Shown: positions 1 to 8,721 of the stretch, piece by piece
Layout: every line of letters starts with the position of its first letter
Position numbering within the stretch: the first letter of the stretch is position 1
DNA from: Aminobacter sp. J41
Lineage (GTDB): Bacteria; Pseudomonadota; Alphaproteobacteria; Rhizobiales; Rhizobiaceae
Length of the DNA: 44,333 nucleotides
Assembly: GCF_000526635.1 (NCBI RefSeq)
Contig: NZ_JAGL01000005.1
Coordinates: 169 to 44,501, forward strand
Direction of reading: 5' to 3'
Position numbers and translations under genes: made by a program
Notes under the pieces: generated by a model
The model's database searches: none
What the model saw: only the letters and a program-made list of their open reading frames with translations
What the model was told of the DNA's origin: nothing

Positions 1-378
1 CCCGGCCGCCAGGGTGCGCTCCTGCCGCCGATCGTCGTCGACCGCGTGCCGCATTCCTCCGAGCTCGTCATGGAGGAAACCTTCGGCCCGATCGTGCCGA
101 TCATCCGCGCGCCGGATGATGACGATGCGCTGATCGCGCTCTCCAACTCGACCGCCTTTGGCCTCTCCTCGGGTGTCTGCACCAACGACTTCCGCCGCAT
201 GCAGAAGTACATCGCCGGCCTCAAGGTCGGTACGGTCAACATCTGGGAAGTCCCAGGCTACCGCATCGAGATGAGCCCGTTCGGCGGCATCAAGGATAGC
301 GGCAACGGCTACAAGGAGGGCGTCATCGAGGCGATGAAGTCCTACACCAACGTCAAGACATTCTCCCTGCCGTGGTGA
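1..378 (+). CDS. phnY: Phosphonoacetaldehyde dehydrogenase, C-terminal part (cut by window edge)
   Basis: This is the last 125 codons of an NAD(P)-dependent aldehyde dehydrogenase; the reading frame is open from base 1, so the gene begins upstream of the window. The visible part carries the conserved ETFGPIVPI segment of the ALDH fold (about residues 30-40 of the fragment) and the C-terminal oligomerisation segment [16 protein letters not shown], ending in a [10 protein letters not shown] tail like that of PhnY proteins. PhnY oxidises phosphonoacetaldehyde to phosphonoacetate in aminoethylphosphonate breakdown. The catalytic Cys and Glu lie outside the window. The next gene starts 4 bases after its stop, so they are probably co-transcribed. 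The PhnY assignment rests on the tail sequence and on the PbfA-like neighbour; another ALDH subfamily is possible. Confidence 0.8.
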   Translation, partial: PGRQGALLPPIVVDRVPHSSELVMEETFGPIVPIIRAPDDDDALIALSNSTAFGLSSGVCTNDFRRMQKYIAGLKVGTVNIWEVPGYRIEMSPFGGIKDSGNGYKEGVIEAMKSYTNVKTFSLPW

Positions 379-382
379 CAGC

Positions 383-1492
383 GTGACATACGACCTCGCG
401 ATCGTTGGTGCGGGCATCGTGGGCCTCGCCCACGCGCTCGCGGGACTTAAGCGGGGTCTGCGCGTCGTCGTTATCGATCGCGACGCGCAGCCCAATGGTG
501 CCTCGATCCGCAATTTCGGCCTCGTCACGGTGACGGGGCAGGACAGCAGTTCCATCCGCAGCCGTGCGCTGGTAAGCCGCGAGATCTGGATGGATGTTGC
601 CGGGAAAGCCAGCATCGACGTGATGCATCGCGGCGCGATCGTCGCCGCGCAGCGGCCGGAGGCGATGGCGGTGCTGGAAAGCTATGCCGCGACGGCGGAC
701 GGTGCTGAGTGCACGCTGCTGACGCCGCAGGCGGTGGCCGAGCGACAACCGCAGCTCGATGCGGCTCGTCTCGCCGGCGGCCTTTACAGCCCGTACGAAC
801 TGAGGGTCGAATCGCGCGATGCGGTGCCGCGCATCGTCAGCTATCTGGCCAGCCAGGGCGTAGAATTCTGTTTCTCGACAGCCGTTTCAGCGGTCGAACC
901 GGGCGTCGTGCGGACGATTGATGGCGAAATCGCCGCGAAAAAGATTGTCGTCTGCTCAGGCGACGACCTGACCGGGCTGTTCGCGGACCGGATCGCTAAG
1001 CGGCGCGTGCAGCGCTGCAAGTTGCAGATGGTGCGGCTGGCCGATCCCGGCTTCCGGCTGTCGGCTGCAATCCTCTCCGACCTCAGCCTGATCCGCTATG
1101 ACGGCTATGCCGCCCGTCCGGAGGCCGCGGCGCTGAAAGCGCGGCTTCAGGCCGAGCAGGCAGAGGAGCTTGCCAACGGCATCCATCTGATCGTGGCGCA
1201 AGGCCCGGACGGCTCGCTGGTCATCGGCGACTCGCACCACTACGGTCCCACGCCGGATCCATTCGGGGCGGAGGCCGTCGACCGGTTGATCATCGGCGAG
1301 TTCGAGCGGCTGTTCGGCGGGCTGCAGCTGCCGGTCGTCGCCCGCTGGGTTGGCACCTATGCGTCGGGTCTACAGGCGTTCTTTGTCGACGCGCCGCACC
1401 CGGACGTGCGTCTTGCGATGGTGACGAGCGGAGTAGGGGCCAGCATCGGCTTTGCCATCGGCGAGGAGACGGTTTCAGAACTTTTCGGGTGA
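383..1492 (+). CDS. FAD-dependent oxidoreductase of phosphonate clusters (TIGR03364-like, DAO fold)
   Basis: A 369-residue flavoprotein of the D-amino-acid-oxidase/glycine-oxidase fold. It opens with the Rossmann FAD motif GAGIVGLAHA (about residues 8-17), has ASIRNFGLVT after the ADP-binding region, and ends with a second FAD-contact segment around TSGVGASIGFAIGEE. The start is a GTG 4 bases after the phnY stop; no strong ribosome binding site is seen, which suggests translational coupling. Relatives are known from aminoethylphosphonate gene clusters, where they are thought to oxidise AEP or its N-methyl or hydroxy derivatives toward phosphonoacetaldehyde. Its place between phnY and the PbfA-like lyase supports a role in the same pathway. 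The exact substrate is inferred, not seen. Confidence 0.8.
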   Translation: MTYDLAIVGAGIVGLAHALAGLKRGLRVVVIDRDAQPNGASIRNFGLVTVTGQDSSSIRSRALVSREIWMDVAGKASIDVMHRGAIVAAQRPEAMAVLESYAATADGAECTLLTPQAVAERQPQLDAARLAGGLYSPYELRVESRDAVPRIVSYLASQGVEFCFSTAVSAVEPGVVRTIDGEIAAKKIVVCSGDDLTGLFADRIAKRRVQRCKLQMVRLADPGFRLSAAILSDLSLIRYDGYAARPEAAALKARLQAEQAEELANGIHLIVAQGPDGSLVIGDSHHYGPTPDPFGAEAVDRLIIGEFERLFGGLQLPVVARWVGTYASGLQAFFVDAPHPDVRLAMVTSGVGASIGFAIGEETVSELFG

Positions 1493-1536
1493 GCCGCCTG
1501 GCTCGCCCACCAGCAATGACAATAAAGGGGAATGGC

Positions 1537-2886
1537 ATGAAGGTTCACACTGAGGGGGAGTCGAACCGCTCCGACGCACGCGCGCGCTGGAACGCAGCGC
1601 AGCAGCATCCGGCAACGAAACGGCTGATCGAGCGCGACGCCGACGCCTTCCTGCACCAGAGCCTTTCATCCCCATGCATGTCGACGATCGCAAGGGCCGA
1701 GGGCATCTGGATCGAGGACATCGCCGGCAAGCGCTATATGGATTTCCATGGCAACAGTGTTCACCACATCGGCTATGCGCATCCGAAGGTGGTCGGGGCA
1801 ATCAAGGCGCAGCTCGACGAGCTGAGCTTCGCGCCGCGCCGCTTCACCTGCGAGCCGGCGGTCGCGCTCGCGGAAAAGCTGGGTGAGATCGCCCCGGGCA
1901 ACCTCGGCAAGGTGCTGTTCACGACCGGCGGCTCGGACGCCGTTGAAGTGGCACTGCGTATCGCCAAGATCGCGACCGGTCGGCACAAGACGCTGTCGTT
2001 CTGGGATGCCTTCCATGGTGCCGGCTTCGGCGCATCGAGCGTCGGCGGCGAAGCGACCTTCCGTGCCTCCAAGATTGCGGGAGCGCTGCTGCCCGGCGCC
2101 GAGCATGTCGCGCCCTGGGATGCGTTCCGCTGCCCCTATGGCCACAAGACGCTGGAGGCGTCGGCGGAAGCCTGCGCCAATATGATCGACTACGTTCTTG
2201 GCCGTGAAGGCGACATTGCCGCCTTCATTGCGGAGCCTATGCGCGCGACGTCGGCGCTGCCGCCCGCGCCCGGCTTCTGGAAGAAGGTGCGCGAGGCCTG
2301 CGACCGCCACGGCACGCTTCTCATCTTCGATGAGATCCCGACGGGCCTTGGCAAGACCGGCAAGTTCTTCGCCCACGAGGACGACGGCGTCGTTCCGGAC
2401 ATCCTGGTGCTCGGCAAGGCGCTTGGCGGTGCGATCCTGCCGATCGCGGCGGTGGTGGCGCGGCGCGACCTTGATCTTGCCGGTGATTACGCCATCGGCC
2501 ACTACACACACGAGAAGAATCCGGTTACCTCACGCGCGGCGTTGACGACCATCAACGTCATCCGCGAGGAAGGACTTGCCGAGCGTGCGGCCGAGTTCGG
2601 CGCTTATGCGATCGAGCGGCTCAGCAATTTGATGGACAAGACCCCCTACATCGCCAATGTCCGCGGCCGCGGGGCGATGTTCGGCGTCGAGCTGACCGAG
2701 GACCGGGATGCGCGGCTGCCAGCGGTCGAGCGCGCCGAGCGCGTGTTCTATCGCTGCCTCGAGGAAGGCCTGTCGTTCAAGGTGTCGTCGGGCAGCGTAC
2801 TGACGCTGTCGCCGCCGATGACGATCGAGCGCGAGGATCTCGACCGGGCGCTCGACATCGTCGAGCGCGCCATCATGGCCGGATAG
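1537..2886 (+). CDS. pbfA: PbfA-like (R)-1-hydroxy-2-aminoethylphosphonate ammonia-lyase (class III aminotransferase fold)
   Basis: A 449-residue PLP enzyme of the class III aminotransferase fold. Visible landmarks are TTGGSDAVEVALRIAK (phosphate cup of PLP), IFDEIPTGLGKTGKFF (the PLP-ring Asp region) and ILVLGKALGGAILP, whose Lys is the Schiff-base lysine. The ATG at 1537 is chosen because AAAGGGG lies about 6 bases upstream; the frame stays open further upstream into the preceding gene, but without a better site. In AEP clusters this subfamily (PbfA) eliminates ammonia from (R)-1-hydroxy-AEP to give phosphonoacetaldehyde, which PhnY then oxidises. Annotation pipelines often call it an aspartate aminotransferase family protein. 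Subfamily identity is inferred from context and overall similarity; a true aminotransferase such as an AEP transaminase remains possible. Confidence 0.75.
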   Translation: MKVHTEGESNRSDARARWNAAQQHPATKRLIERDADAFLHQSLSSPCMSTIARAEGIWIEDIAGKRYMDFHGNSVHHIGYAHPKVVGAIKAQLDELSFAPRRFTCEPAVALAEKLGEIAPGNLGKVLFTTGGSDAVEVALRIAKIATGRHKTLSFWDAFHGAGFGASSVGGEATFRASKIAGALLPGAEHVAPWDAFRCPYGHKTLEASAEACANMIDYVLGREGDIAAFIAEPMRATSALPPAPGFWKKVREACDRHGTLLIFDEIPTGLGKTGKFFAHEDDGVVPDILVLGKALGGAILPIAAVVARRDLDLAGDYAIGHYTHEKNPVTSRAALTTINVIREEGLAERAAEFGAYAIERLSNLMDKTPYIANVRGRGAMFGVELTEDRDARLPAVERAERVFYRCLEEGLSFKVSSGSVLTLSPPMTIEREDLDRALDIVERAIMAG

Positions 2887-3757
2887 CTTCGGCCTCCGTC
2901 ATTGCGCGAGCGATCTCGAGGAAGGCGCTGACGAGCTTGCCGCCGGCGCGCTCGCGCAGGCAGATCAGCGCCTCGTCCATCAGCATTTCCGGTCCTTCGA
3001 TCGGAATGCGCACCAGCCGTCCCTCCTGACCGAACTCGGCCGAGGAGACGAAGCCGATGCCGCCGCCGGACGCGACGATCTCGCGGACGGCCTCGCGGCC
3101 CTCCGCCTCGATAGCCGGCTTGAGTTCGATTCCGAGTTCGGCCGCGCGCTCCTCCAGCTTCTGCCGCGTCTTCGAGCCGCGTTCGCGCATGACGAGCGGC
3201 TCTTTTGCAAGATCCTCGAAGGTCAGCGAGGTGCGGTCGGCGAGGTGGTGGCTGGTTGCCACGAAGGCGACGATCGGCGTTGAGTTCAGGCGCACGACCT
3301 CGAAGTCGCGGCCGGATGGCAGGCCGCCCAGCACGCCGATGTCTGCTTCGTAGCTGTAGAGGCTGGAGATGACGGTCTCCGTATTGCCGGACTGCAACGA
3401 GATCGAGATGCCGGGATAAACCTCGCGAAAGCGGGCCAGGATATGCAGCATGTGGTGCGCGGCATCAGCCACGATGCGCAGCGTGCCTGAGCGCAGCGCC
3501 CTCGATTCCGACAAAAGCTCCAGCGCCTGCTGCTCGATGTCGAACATTCGCCGGGTGATCTCCAGCAGCCGCTGGCCGGTCTCGGTCAGCGTCACCTGCT
3601 TTTTGTGCCGGTTGAACAGGAGGACGTCGTATTCCTCCTCCAGCTTGCGCACCTGGTCGGACACCGCCGGCTGGGTGAGGAACATCGCCTCTGCCGCCCG
3701 GGAGAACCCTCCGCAGATGGCGACATAATGGAATGCGCGAAGCTGAACGTAACGCAT
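2873..3757 (-). CDS. LysR-family transcriptional regulator of the phosphonate genes
   Basis: A 294-residue LysR regulator. The N-terminal winged helix (residues about 3-62) contains SRAAEAMFLTQPAVSDQVRK, a typical LysR recognition helix region, followed by RHKKQVTLTETGQRLLE. A periplasmic-binding-protein-like effector domain follows (about residues 90-290), with the VVRLNSTPIVAFV and GGGIGFVS segments of the fold. It is convergent with the PbfA-like gene and their 3' ends overlap by 14 bases. LysR proteins commonly sit beside AEP operons and respond to AEP or phosphonoacetaldehyde, so it probably controls the upstream operon or the neighbouring MFS gene. The effector is not known from the sequence. 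Confidence 0.88.
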   Translation of the reverse strand: MRYVQLRAFHYVAICGGFSRAAEAMFLTQPAVSDQVRKLEEEYDVLLFNRHKKQVTLTETGQRLLEITRRMFDIEQQALELLSESRALRSGTLRIVADAAHHMLHILARFREVYPGISISLQSGNTETVISSLYSYEADIGVLGGLPSGRDFEVVRLNSTPIVAFVATSHHLADRTSLTFEDLAKEPLVMRERGSKTRQKLEERAAELGIELKPAIEAEGREAVREIVASGGGIGFVSSAEFGQEGRLVRIPIEGPEMLMDEALICLRERAGGKLVSAFLEIARAMTEAEAIRP

Positions 3758-3948
3758 GACATGGCCCCTTCCCGAACGTCAGCCTATGCATAAGTTCAGC
3801 AAATGCAACCGGTAGGGACGCCGAGAAAAGATGATAGTACGCGTTTGATCCGCGTGTCATCTAATTGTCGCGGTCAGTGGACAAAACGGCGCTGCCGATT
3901 CACCCTGATGTGCGAATCTCAAGGAAGATGGGCGCACGGAGCCTGCCG

Positions 3949-5274
3949 ATGTTCACGACCTACCGCGCCATCTTTTCCCTGCTGAGCGGCACAGCCTTCC
4001 TGCTGGCCGCTTCCGGCCTGCATGGCCTTGTCCTGCCGCTGCGCGGCCAGGCCGAAGGCTTTTCGACCGCCTCCCTCGGCCTGCTCGGCACGGCCTGGGC
4101 CGGTGGTTTCGTTGCCGGCTGCTACTTCATTCCGCGTCTGGTGCGAAAAGTCGGGCATATCCGCTCCTTCAGCGCGCTGGCGGCGTCGGCGGCGATGATC
4201 GCGCTGATGACCGGCATCTGGATCAACGAAACGGCTTGGATCGTGCTGCGCGCGGGAACCGGCTTTGCCATGGCCGGCGCCTTCATGGTGATCGAGAGCT
4301 GGCTCAACGAGAAGGCGACCAACGAAAACCGCGGACGGGTGTTCGGCCTCTACATGATGGTCACCTACGCCTCGATCATGGGTGGCCAGATGCTGGTAGC
4401 TGTTTTTGACGTGGCAACCGCGGACCTCTTCCTCATCGTCGGCATCTTTTTCTGTGCCTCGGTGATCCCGACCGCCGTGTCCTCGGCCGCGAGCCCGCAG
4501 CCGCTCGCCGACGTCAAGCTCGACGTTCCGGGCCTCTATAAGAATTCGCCGGTCGCGGCGGTCGGCTGCCTACTGGTGGGCGTCGCCAACGGCGCGTGGG
4601 GCACGCTTGGCGCGGTTTACGGTGCGCGTGCAGGCCTTGCCTCCGGAAATGTGGCGCTGATGATGAGCCTCGTGGTTCTGTTCGGCGCGTTGGCGCAGGT
4701 TCCGGTCGGGCGCGCCTCCGACCGCACCGACCGCCGCTACGTGCTGGCCGCGGCCTCGTTTGGCGCGGCGCTGTGCGGCCTCGTGATGTTCCTCTTCATG
4801 CCGAGGGAGCTTGCTCCGATCCTGATCATCACGGGGCTTTATGGCGGCCTTGCCTACACGCTCTATTCGATCGCGGTTGCGCACGCGAACGACCACGCGA
4901 AGCCCGAGGATTTCGTGAAGGTGTCGGGCGGCCTGCTGTTCCTCTATGGCTTCGGGACGATGATCGGCCCGCTGCTCGGCGCTGCGCTGATGGGGGAGAT
5001 GCGCCCCGAAGGCCTGTTCCTGGCAACCGCCGCCCCGCACCTTGCGCTTGGCGCCTACTCGCTGCTGCGTGTACGCCTGCGCGCACCGGTTCCGATCGAG
5101 GATCGCGAGGCGTTCCTCACGCTGCCCTCCGACCGGATCGGCACGCCGCAGTCCACGCTGCTCGATCCGCGCGCCGATGCGGATGCTGCAACGCCCGCGG
5201 AGGAGCAACCCAGGCCTGAGGCGGTACCTGAAGCCGAGCCGGAGGAGACGCGGCCGGCCGACGCGGAGACTTGA
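3949..5274 (+). CDS. MFS transporter (YcaD-like)
   Basis: A 441-residue major facilitator superfamily protein with about 12 predicted membrane segments, beginning with the hydrophobic stretch FSLLSGTAFLLAASGLHGLV. Conserved features include WLNEKATNENRGRVFG after the fourth helix region and GRASDRTDRRYVLA, the MFS loop motif between the two halves. The C-terminal 60 residues are a Pro/Glu/Ala-rich cytoplasmic tail with no domain. The ATG at 3949 is preferred because CGGAG lies 7 bases upstream and the membrane domain starts directly after it; the in-frame ATGs at 3865 and 3928 would add an unrelated charged leader. Substrate unknown; a link to phosphonates is only positional. A small ArsR-type regulator follows closely. 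Confidence 0.82.
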   Translation: MFTTYRAIFSLLSGTAFLLAASGLHGLVLPLRGQAEGFSTASLGLLGTAWAGGFVAGCYFIPRLVRKVGHIRSFSALAASAAMIALMTGIWINETAWIVLRAGTGFAMAGAFMVIESWLNEKATNENRGRVFGLYMMVTYASIMGGQMLVAVFDVATADLFLIVGIFFCASVIPTAVSSAASPQPLADVKLDVPGLYKNSPVAAVGCLLVGVANGAWGTLGAVYGARAGLASGNVALMMSLVVLFGALAQVPVGRASDRTDRRYVLAAASFGAALCGLVMFLFMPRELAPILIITGLYGGLAYTLYSIAVAHANDHAKPEDFVKVSGGLLFLYGFGTMIGPLLGAALMGEMRPEGLFLATAAPHLALGAYSLLRVRLRAPVPIEDREAFLTLPSDRIGTPQSTLLDPRADADAATPAEEQPRPEAVPEAEPEETRPADAET

Positions 5275-5306
5275 GTTTCCGCAAGGGAAGTCTAGGATTT
5301 CCGGCC

Positions 5307-5570
5307 ATGGGCCAGCCCGACGCGTTCACGGCGATTGCTGACACGAACAGGCGTTACCTGCTTGAGGAGCTCAGGCGGGGACCGAAGACCGTCAACCAGC
5401 TCGCGAACGGGCTTCCCGTTTCTCGGCCGGCCGTGTCGCAGCACCTGAAGATCCTGCTCGACAGCGGGCTCGTTTCCGTGCGCTCGCAAGGCACCAGACG
5501 CGTCTACGAGATCAGTGAACCCGGCTTCGTGAAGCTCAATCTTTGGCTGGACCAGTTCTGGCAGGAGTAA
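5307..5570 (+). CDS. Small ArsR-type winged-helix repressor
   Basis: An 87-residue protein that is essentially one winged-helix domain. The pattern FTAIADTNRRYLLEELRRG, then VNQLANGLPVSRPAVSQHLK (recognition helix) and a wing VSVRSQGTRRVYEIS, is the layout of ArsR/SdpR-like repressors that begin with an A-x-P/D-T-R-R helix. No ArsR metal-binding CxC motif is present, so metal sensing is unlikely. The ATG at 5307 has AGGA 9 bases upstream; a TTG at 5271, overlapping the MFS stop, is possible but gives an atypical leader. It lies 32 bases downstream of the MFS gene on the same strand and may be its autoregulated partner. Ligand and targets unknown. Confidence 0.8.
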   Translation: MGQPDAFTAIADTNRRYLLEELRRGPKTVNQLANGLPVSRPAVSQHLKILLDSGLVSVRSQGTRRVYEISEPGFVKLNLWLDQFWQE

Positions 5571-5579
5571 AAAACGAAA

Positions 5580-5601
5580 CCGACGGCGCGGGCGCCGTCG
5601 G
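5580..5601. terminator. Bidirectional intrinsic terminator between ArsR-type gene and DUF465 gene
   Basis: A perfect inverted repeat, CCGACGGCGC / GCGCCGTCGG with a 2-base centre, lies between two convergent genes. On the minus strand it is followed by a T-rich run (complement of the A-run at 5569-5578), making a good terminator for the DUF465 gene; it can also end the ArsR-type transcript. Confidence 0.75.
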
Positions 5602-5639
5602 CAGAGCACAAATCGATTTTCGGAATTCTGCCCAGCGCC

Positions 5640-5816
5640 TCAGTGCTGCGTCGGAGCCTGGAGTTTCCTGATCTCGTCCTTGAGTGCCAGCTTGCGGCGC
5701 TTGAGCTTGGTGAGCTCGATGGTATCGAACGAGGGCTGATTCAGCGCCTCATCGATTTGACGTTCGAGGTCGCCGTGCTTTCGTTCCAGCTCAGCAAGGT
5801 GGGATGCAAGAGACAT
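5640..5816 (-). CDS. DUF465 (YdcH-family) small coiled-coil protein
   Basis: A 58-residue protein of the YdcH/DUF465 family. It is one helical hairpin: SLASHLAELERKHGDLERQI, then a turn around NQPSFDTIE, then a basic helix LKRRKLALKDEIRKLQ, which is the family signature. The ATG at 5816 is chosen because GGAGAG sits just upstream and the family starts here; longer readings to 5987 add 57 unrelated residues. It is divergent from a second DUF465 gene (6048-6251), with 231 bases of shared upstream region. Function is not established for the family. Confidence 0.88.
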   Translation of the reverse strand: MSLASHLAELERKHGDLERQIDEALNQPSFDTIELTKLKRRKLALKDEIRKLQAPTQH

Positions 5817-6047
5817 ATTAGGCTCTCCCTTCTGGTTCCTCGTACGTGCCATCAGGGCCATCAGTGGCCGTTGTGTTTCATGACGGCACAAAGACAGTCT
5901 GCCACCTAAAATGTGTCCTGTCGAATGCCTCTTGGTGTCATTTCGCCGCGTCCTGACTTGTGCTATGCTTAGCCATGGTCGATGCAAGGATGCGTCGAAT
6001 CTTCCTCCCTTTATGGGCGTCGCAGTCTAAGCAGCACTCGGATTGGT

Positions 6048-6251
6048 ATGTCGGATCAGGAACAGGCCTCTCTTCGTCTCGAGTTCGCCAAGCTCAAACA
6101 GGAACACTCCGACTTCGACGCTGCGATCAACGCGATGATGGCCGTTGGCTGTGATGCGCTGCAGATCCAGCGTATGAAGAAGAAGAAGCTGGCCCTGAAG
6201 GACCGGCTGCAGGAACTCGAAGATCGTATCATCCCGGACATCATAGCCTGA
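6048..6251 (+). CDS. DUF465 (YdcH-family) small coiled-coil protein, second copy
   Basis: A 67-residue DUF465 protein. It has the same two-helix plan as its divergent neighbour: an acidic first helix (SLRLEFAKLKQEHSDFDAAI) and the signature basic helix MKKKKLALKDRLQELEDRI. The start ATG at 6048 gives the family's usual length; an in-frame ATG at 5982 adds 22 residues with no family match. The gene lies 68 bases upstream of purE on the same strand and may be co-transcribed with it. The role is unknown; the pair is probably an old duplication. Confidence 0.85.
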   Translation: MSDQEQASLRLEFAKLKQEHSDFDAAINAMMAVGCDALQIQRMKKKKLALKDRLQELEDRIIPDIIA

Positions 6252-6319
6252 CGCGCCCGCAGCTTGCGGCAGGGGCCCGATTGCGTTAATCGGCGGCGGT
6301 CCCGAATGGAGTACCGACC

Positions 6320-6817
6320 ATGGCCAGCAGCCCCGCAGACGTCGCAATCATCATGGGGAGCCAGTCCGACTGGGCGACGATGCGCCACGCGTCGGAAATG
6401 CTCACCGCCCTCGGGATCTCGCATGAAAGCCGCATAGTTTCGGCGCACCGCACGCCGCAGCGGCTGTATGATTTCGCCACCACCGCCAAGGCAAAGGGCT
6501 TCAAAGTCATCATCGCCGGCGCCGGCGGTGCTGCCCATCTGCCCGGCATGACCGCTGCCATGACGCCGCTGCCGGTATTCGGCGTGCCGGTCGAATCCAA
6601 GGCGCTTTCGGGCCAGGACTCGCTGCTCTCGATCGTGCAGATGCCGGGCGGTATCCCAGTCGGCACGCTGGCGATCGGCAAGGCCGGCGCCATCAACGCG
6701 GCGCTGCTCGCGGCTGCCGTTCTTGCCCTTCATGACGAGGCGCTGGCCGAACGGCTAGATGCCTGGCGTGCTGCCCAGACCGACAAGGTCGCAGAATTTC
6801 CGACGGACGAAGCATGA
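6320..6817 (+). CDS. purE: 5-(carboxyamino)imidazole ribonucleotide mutase
   Basis: A 165-residue class I PurE. The N-terminal [12 protein letters not shown] motif, [12 protein letters not shown] with the catalytic-site His, and [20 protein letters not shown] are diagnostic, as is the [20 protein letters not shown] loop. It converts N5-CAIR to CAIR in purine synthesis, directly after PurK. Its stop overlaps the purK start (ATGA), so the two are translationally coupled. Length and motifs are complete. Confidence 0.97.
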   Translation: MASSPADVAIIMGSQSDWATMRHASEMLTALGISHESRIVSAHRTPQRLYDFATTAKAKGFKVIIAGAGGAAHLPGMTAAMTPLPVFGVPVESKALSGQDSLLSIVQMPGGIPVGTLAIGKAGAINAALLAAAVLALHDEALAERLDAWRAAQTDKVAEFPTDEA

Positions 6818-7893
6818 CCTCTCCTCTTCCCCTCGGCTCGACGATCGGCATCGTCGGCGGCGGCCAGCTTGGCCGGATGCTCTCGATCGCCGCGGCGCGC
6901 CTCGGCTATCGCACGATCGTTCTCGAGCCGCAGGAAGACTGCCCGGCCGCGCAGACCGCGAACGAGCAGCTCGTCGCTCCTTACGATGACGCTGACGCGC
7001 TCGAAGCTCTTGCCAAGGACTGCGCCGTCGTTACCTACGAATTTGAGAACGTCCCGGTCGAAGCCGCGATCGCTCTGAACGCGAAGGTGCCGGTGTTCCC
7101 GCCGCCCGCCGCGCTTGAGGCCGCGCAGGACCGCGTTACCGAAAAGACCACGCTCAATGCGATGGGCATCGCGACGGCAAAGTTCGTCAAGGTCGACAGC
7201 GACGAGGATCTCATCGCCGGACTTGAAGCTTTTGGCGGCAACGGCATCCTCAAGACCCGCCGCCTCGGTTATGACGGCAAGGGTCAGCGCCTATTCCGCA
7301 ACGCGACCGCCGAGGACGCGAAGGACGCCTATGTGGCGATGGGATCGGTGCCACTGATCCTCGAATCGCTGGTGCCGTTCGAGCGCGAGATTTCGGTCAT
7401 CGCCGCCCGGAGCAAGGATGGACACGTCGAGGCCTACGATCCGGCCGAGAACGTCCATCGCAACGGCATCCTGCACACCTCGACCGTTCCCGCGTCGATC
7501 AGCGATGCAACCGCCGAGGCTGCGCGCGAGGTGGCGAGGAAGATCCTCGCAGGGCTCGACTATGTCGGCGTCATCGGCGTCGAACTGTTCGTGCTGCCTG
7601 ACGGCTCGGTGCTCGCCAACGAAATCGCGCCGCGCGTGCACAATTCCGGCCACTGGACGGAGGCGGCCTGCGCGATCTCGCAGTTCGAGCAGCATATCCG
7701 TGCCGTCGCGGGCTTGCCGCTCGGCGATCCGCGTCGCCACAGCGACTGCGTGATGGAGAACCTGATCGGCGACGATATCCTGCGCACGCCGCAGCTGCTC
7801 GCCGAGCCCGAACTGGTGCTGCACCTCTACGGCAAGGCCGAGGCGCGACCGGGCCGCAAGATGGGCCACTTCACCCGCATCAACCGGGGCTGA
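6814..7893 (+). CDS. purK: N5-carboxyaminoimidazole ribonucleotide synthase
   Basis: A 359-residue ATP-grasp enzyme. It starts with the PurK signature [20 protein letters not shown] (about residues 11-30), has [14 protein letters not shown] at the beginning of the ATP-grasp domain, [12 protein letters not shown] for nucleotide binding, and [18 protein letters not shown] with the metal-binding carboxylate and Asn. It carboxylates AIR with ATP and bicarbonate to give N5-CAIR, the PurE substrate. The 4-base overlap with purE is typical. Nothing is missing. Confidence 0.97.
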   Translation: MTSPLPLGSTIGIVGGGQLGRMLSIAAARLGYRTIVLEPQEDCPAAQTANEQLVAPYDDADALEALAKDCAVVTYEFENVPVEAAIALNAKVPVFPPPAALEAAQDRVTEKTTLNAMGIATAKFVKVDSDEDLIAGLEAFGGNGILKTRRLGYDGKGQRLFRNATAEDAKDAYVAMGSVPLILESLVPFEREISVIAARSKDGHVEAYDPAENVHRNGILHTSTVPASISDATAEAAREVARKILAGLDYVGVIGVELFVLPDGSVLANEIAPRVHNSGHWTEAACAISQFEQHIRAVAGLPLGDPRRHSDCVMENLIGDDILRTPQLLAEPELVLHLYGKAEARPGRKMGHFTRINRG

Positions 7894-7963
7894 CAGGCGC
7901 GGTCCTTGCACGGCCCCACCATTCGTGGCTTGCTGCAGCTCCTGTTTCTCCCAGGAGGTGCAG

Positions 7964-8593
7964 ATGTCGTTTGAAACCTGGGCTGCATTTGCGGTGGCGT
8001 CGGCGATCATGCTGGCCATACCGGGCCCGACCATCCTTCTCGTTGTCTCCTATGCGCTGAGCCATGGCCGGCGCGTGGCTTCCGCGACCGTTGCCGGCGT
8101 CGCACTCGGTGATTTCACCGCCATGACCGCCTCGATGCTCGGCGTCGGCGCGCTGCTTGCCACATCGGCGACGCTGTTCACGGTGCTGAAGTGGATCGGC
8201 GCCGCCTATCTCGTCTATCTCGGCATCAAGCTCTGGCGCGCGCCGGTGGGCGACGGAGCAATCCCGCAGGCCGAGAAGGAGACCAACGCGCGGCGCATCT
8301 TCCTGCACGCTTATGTCGTCACCGCGCTCAACCCGAAGAGCATCATCTTCTTTGTCGCTTTCCTGCCCCAGTTTCTCGATCCGGCCGCACCTGCGCTGAC
8401 CCAGATGGTCGTGTTCGAGACCACATTCGTGATCCTTGCGACCCTCAACGCGGCGGCCTACGCACTGCTTGGCTCGATGGCGCGCGGGGCGTTTCGTAAG
8501 ACCAGCGTGCAGCGTATCGTCAACCGGACCGGCGGCTCGTTGCTGATTGGCGCGGGCATGCTGGCGGTGGGTTTCAGAAAGGCTTCCGCGTAG
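7964..8593 (+). CDS. LysE/RhtB-family amino acid exporter
   Basis: A 209-residue inner-membrane protein with about six hydrophobic segments. The first helix ends in the LysE-family motif IPGPTILLVVSYAL; AYLVYLGIKLWR and TALNPKSIIFFVAFLPQFL are further family marks. The ATG at 7964 has an excellent AGGAGGTG site 5 bases upstream, so longer readings are rejected. Members export amino acids, homoserine or homoserine lactone; the substrate cannot be read from the sequence. The gene stands alone after purK, with a 70-base gap. Confidence 0.9.
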   Translation: MSFETWAAFAVASAIMLAIPGPTILLVVSYALSHGRRVASATVAGVALGDFTAMTASMLGVGALLATSATLFTVLKWIGAAYLVYLGIKLWRAPVGDGAIPQAEKETNARRIFLHAYVVTALNPKSIIFFVAFLPQFLDPAAPALTQMVVFETTFVILATLNAAAYALLGSMARGAFRKTSVQRIVNRTGGSLLIGAGMLAVGFRKASA

Positions 8594-8614
8594 GGCCGTA
8601 ACGCGCGGAACTGG

Positions 8615-8643
8615 TTGACAGGCAAGCACCTGCCAGCTATGAG
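8615..8643 (+). promoter_or_regulatory. Sigma70-like promoter of the L36 gene
   Basis: A consensus -35 box TTGACA (8615-8620) is followed, after exactly 17 bases, by TATGAG (8638-8643) as a -10 box. It lies 79 bases upstream of the L36 start and just after the LysE stop. The start site would fall near 8650. Confidence 0.6.
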
Positions 8644-8658
8644 CAACCCGATTTCGCG

Positions 8659-8676
8659 GCGTGCCTTGCGGCACGC
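8659..8676 (+). promoter_or_regulatory. 5'-leader hairpin before L36
   Basis: GCGTGCC-TTGC-GGCACGC is a perfect 7-bp stem with a 4-base loop, placed between the promoter at 8615-8643 and the L36 start at 8722. It could be a leader control element, or a weak terminator of the LysE transcript; only a weak T-rich stretch follows. Confidence 0.4.
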
Positions 8677-8721
8677 TTTCAATTTGGCCCGTATGGGCAC
8701 ATCAGAACACGGGCTAGACCG

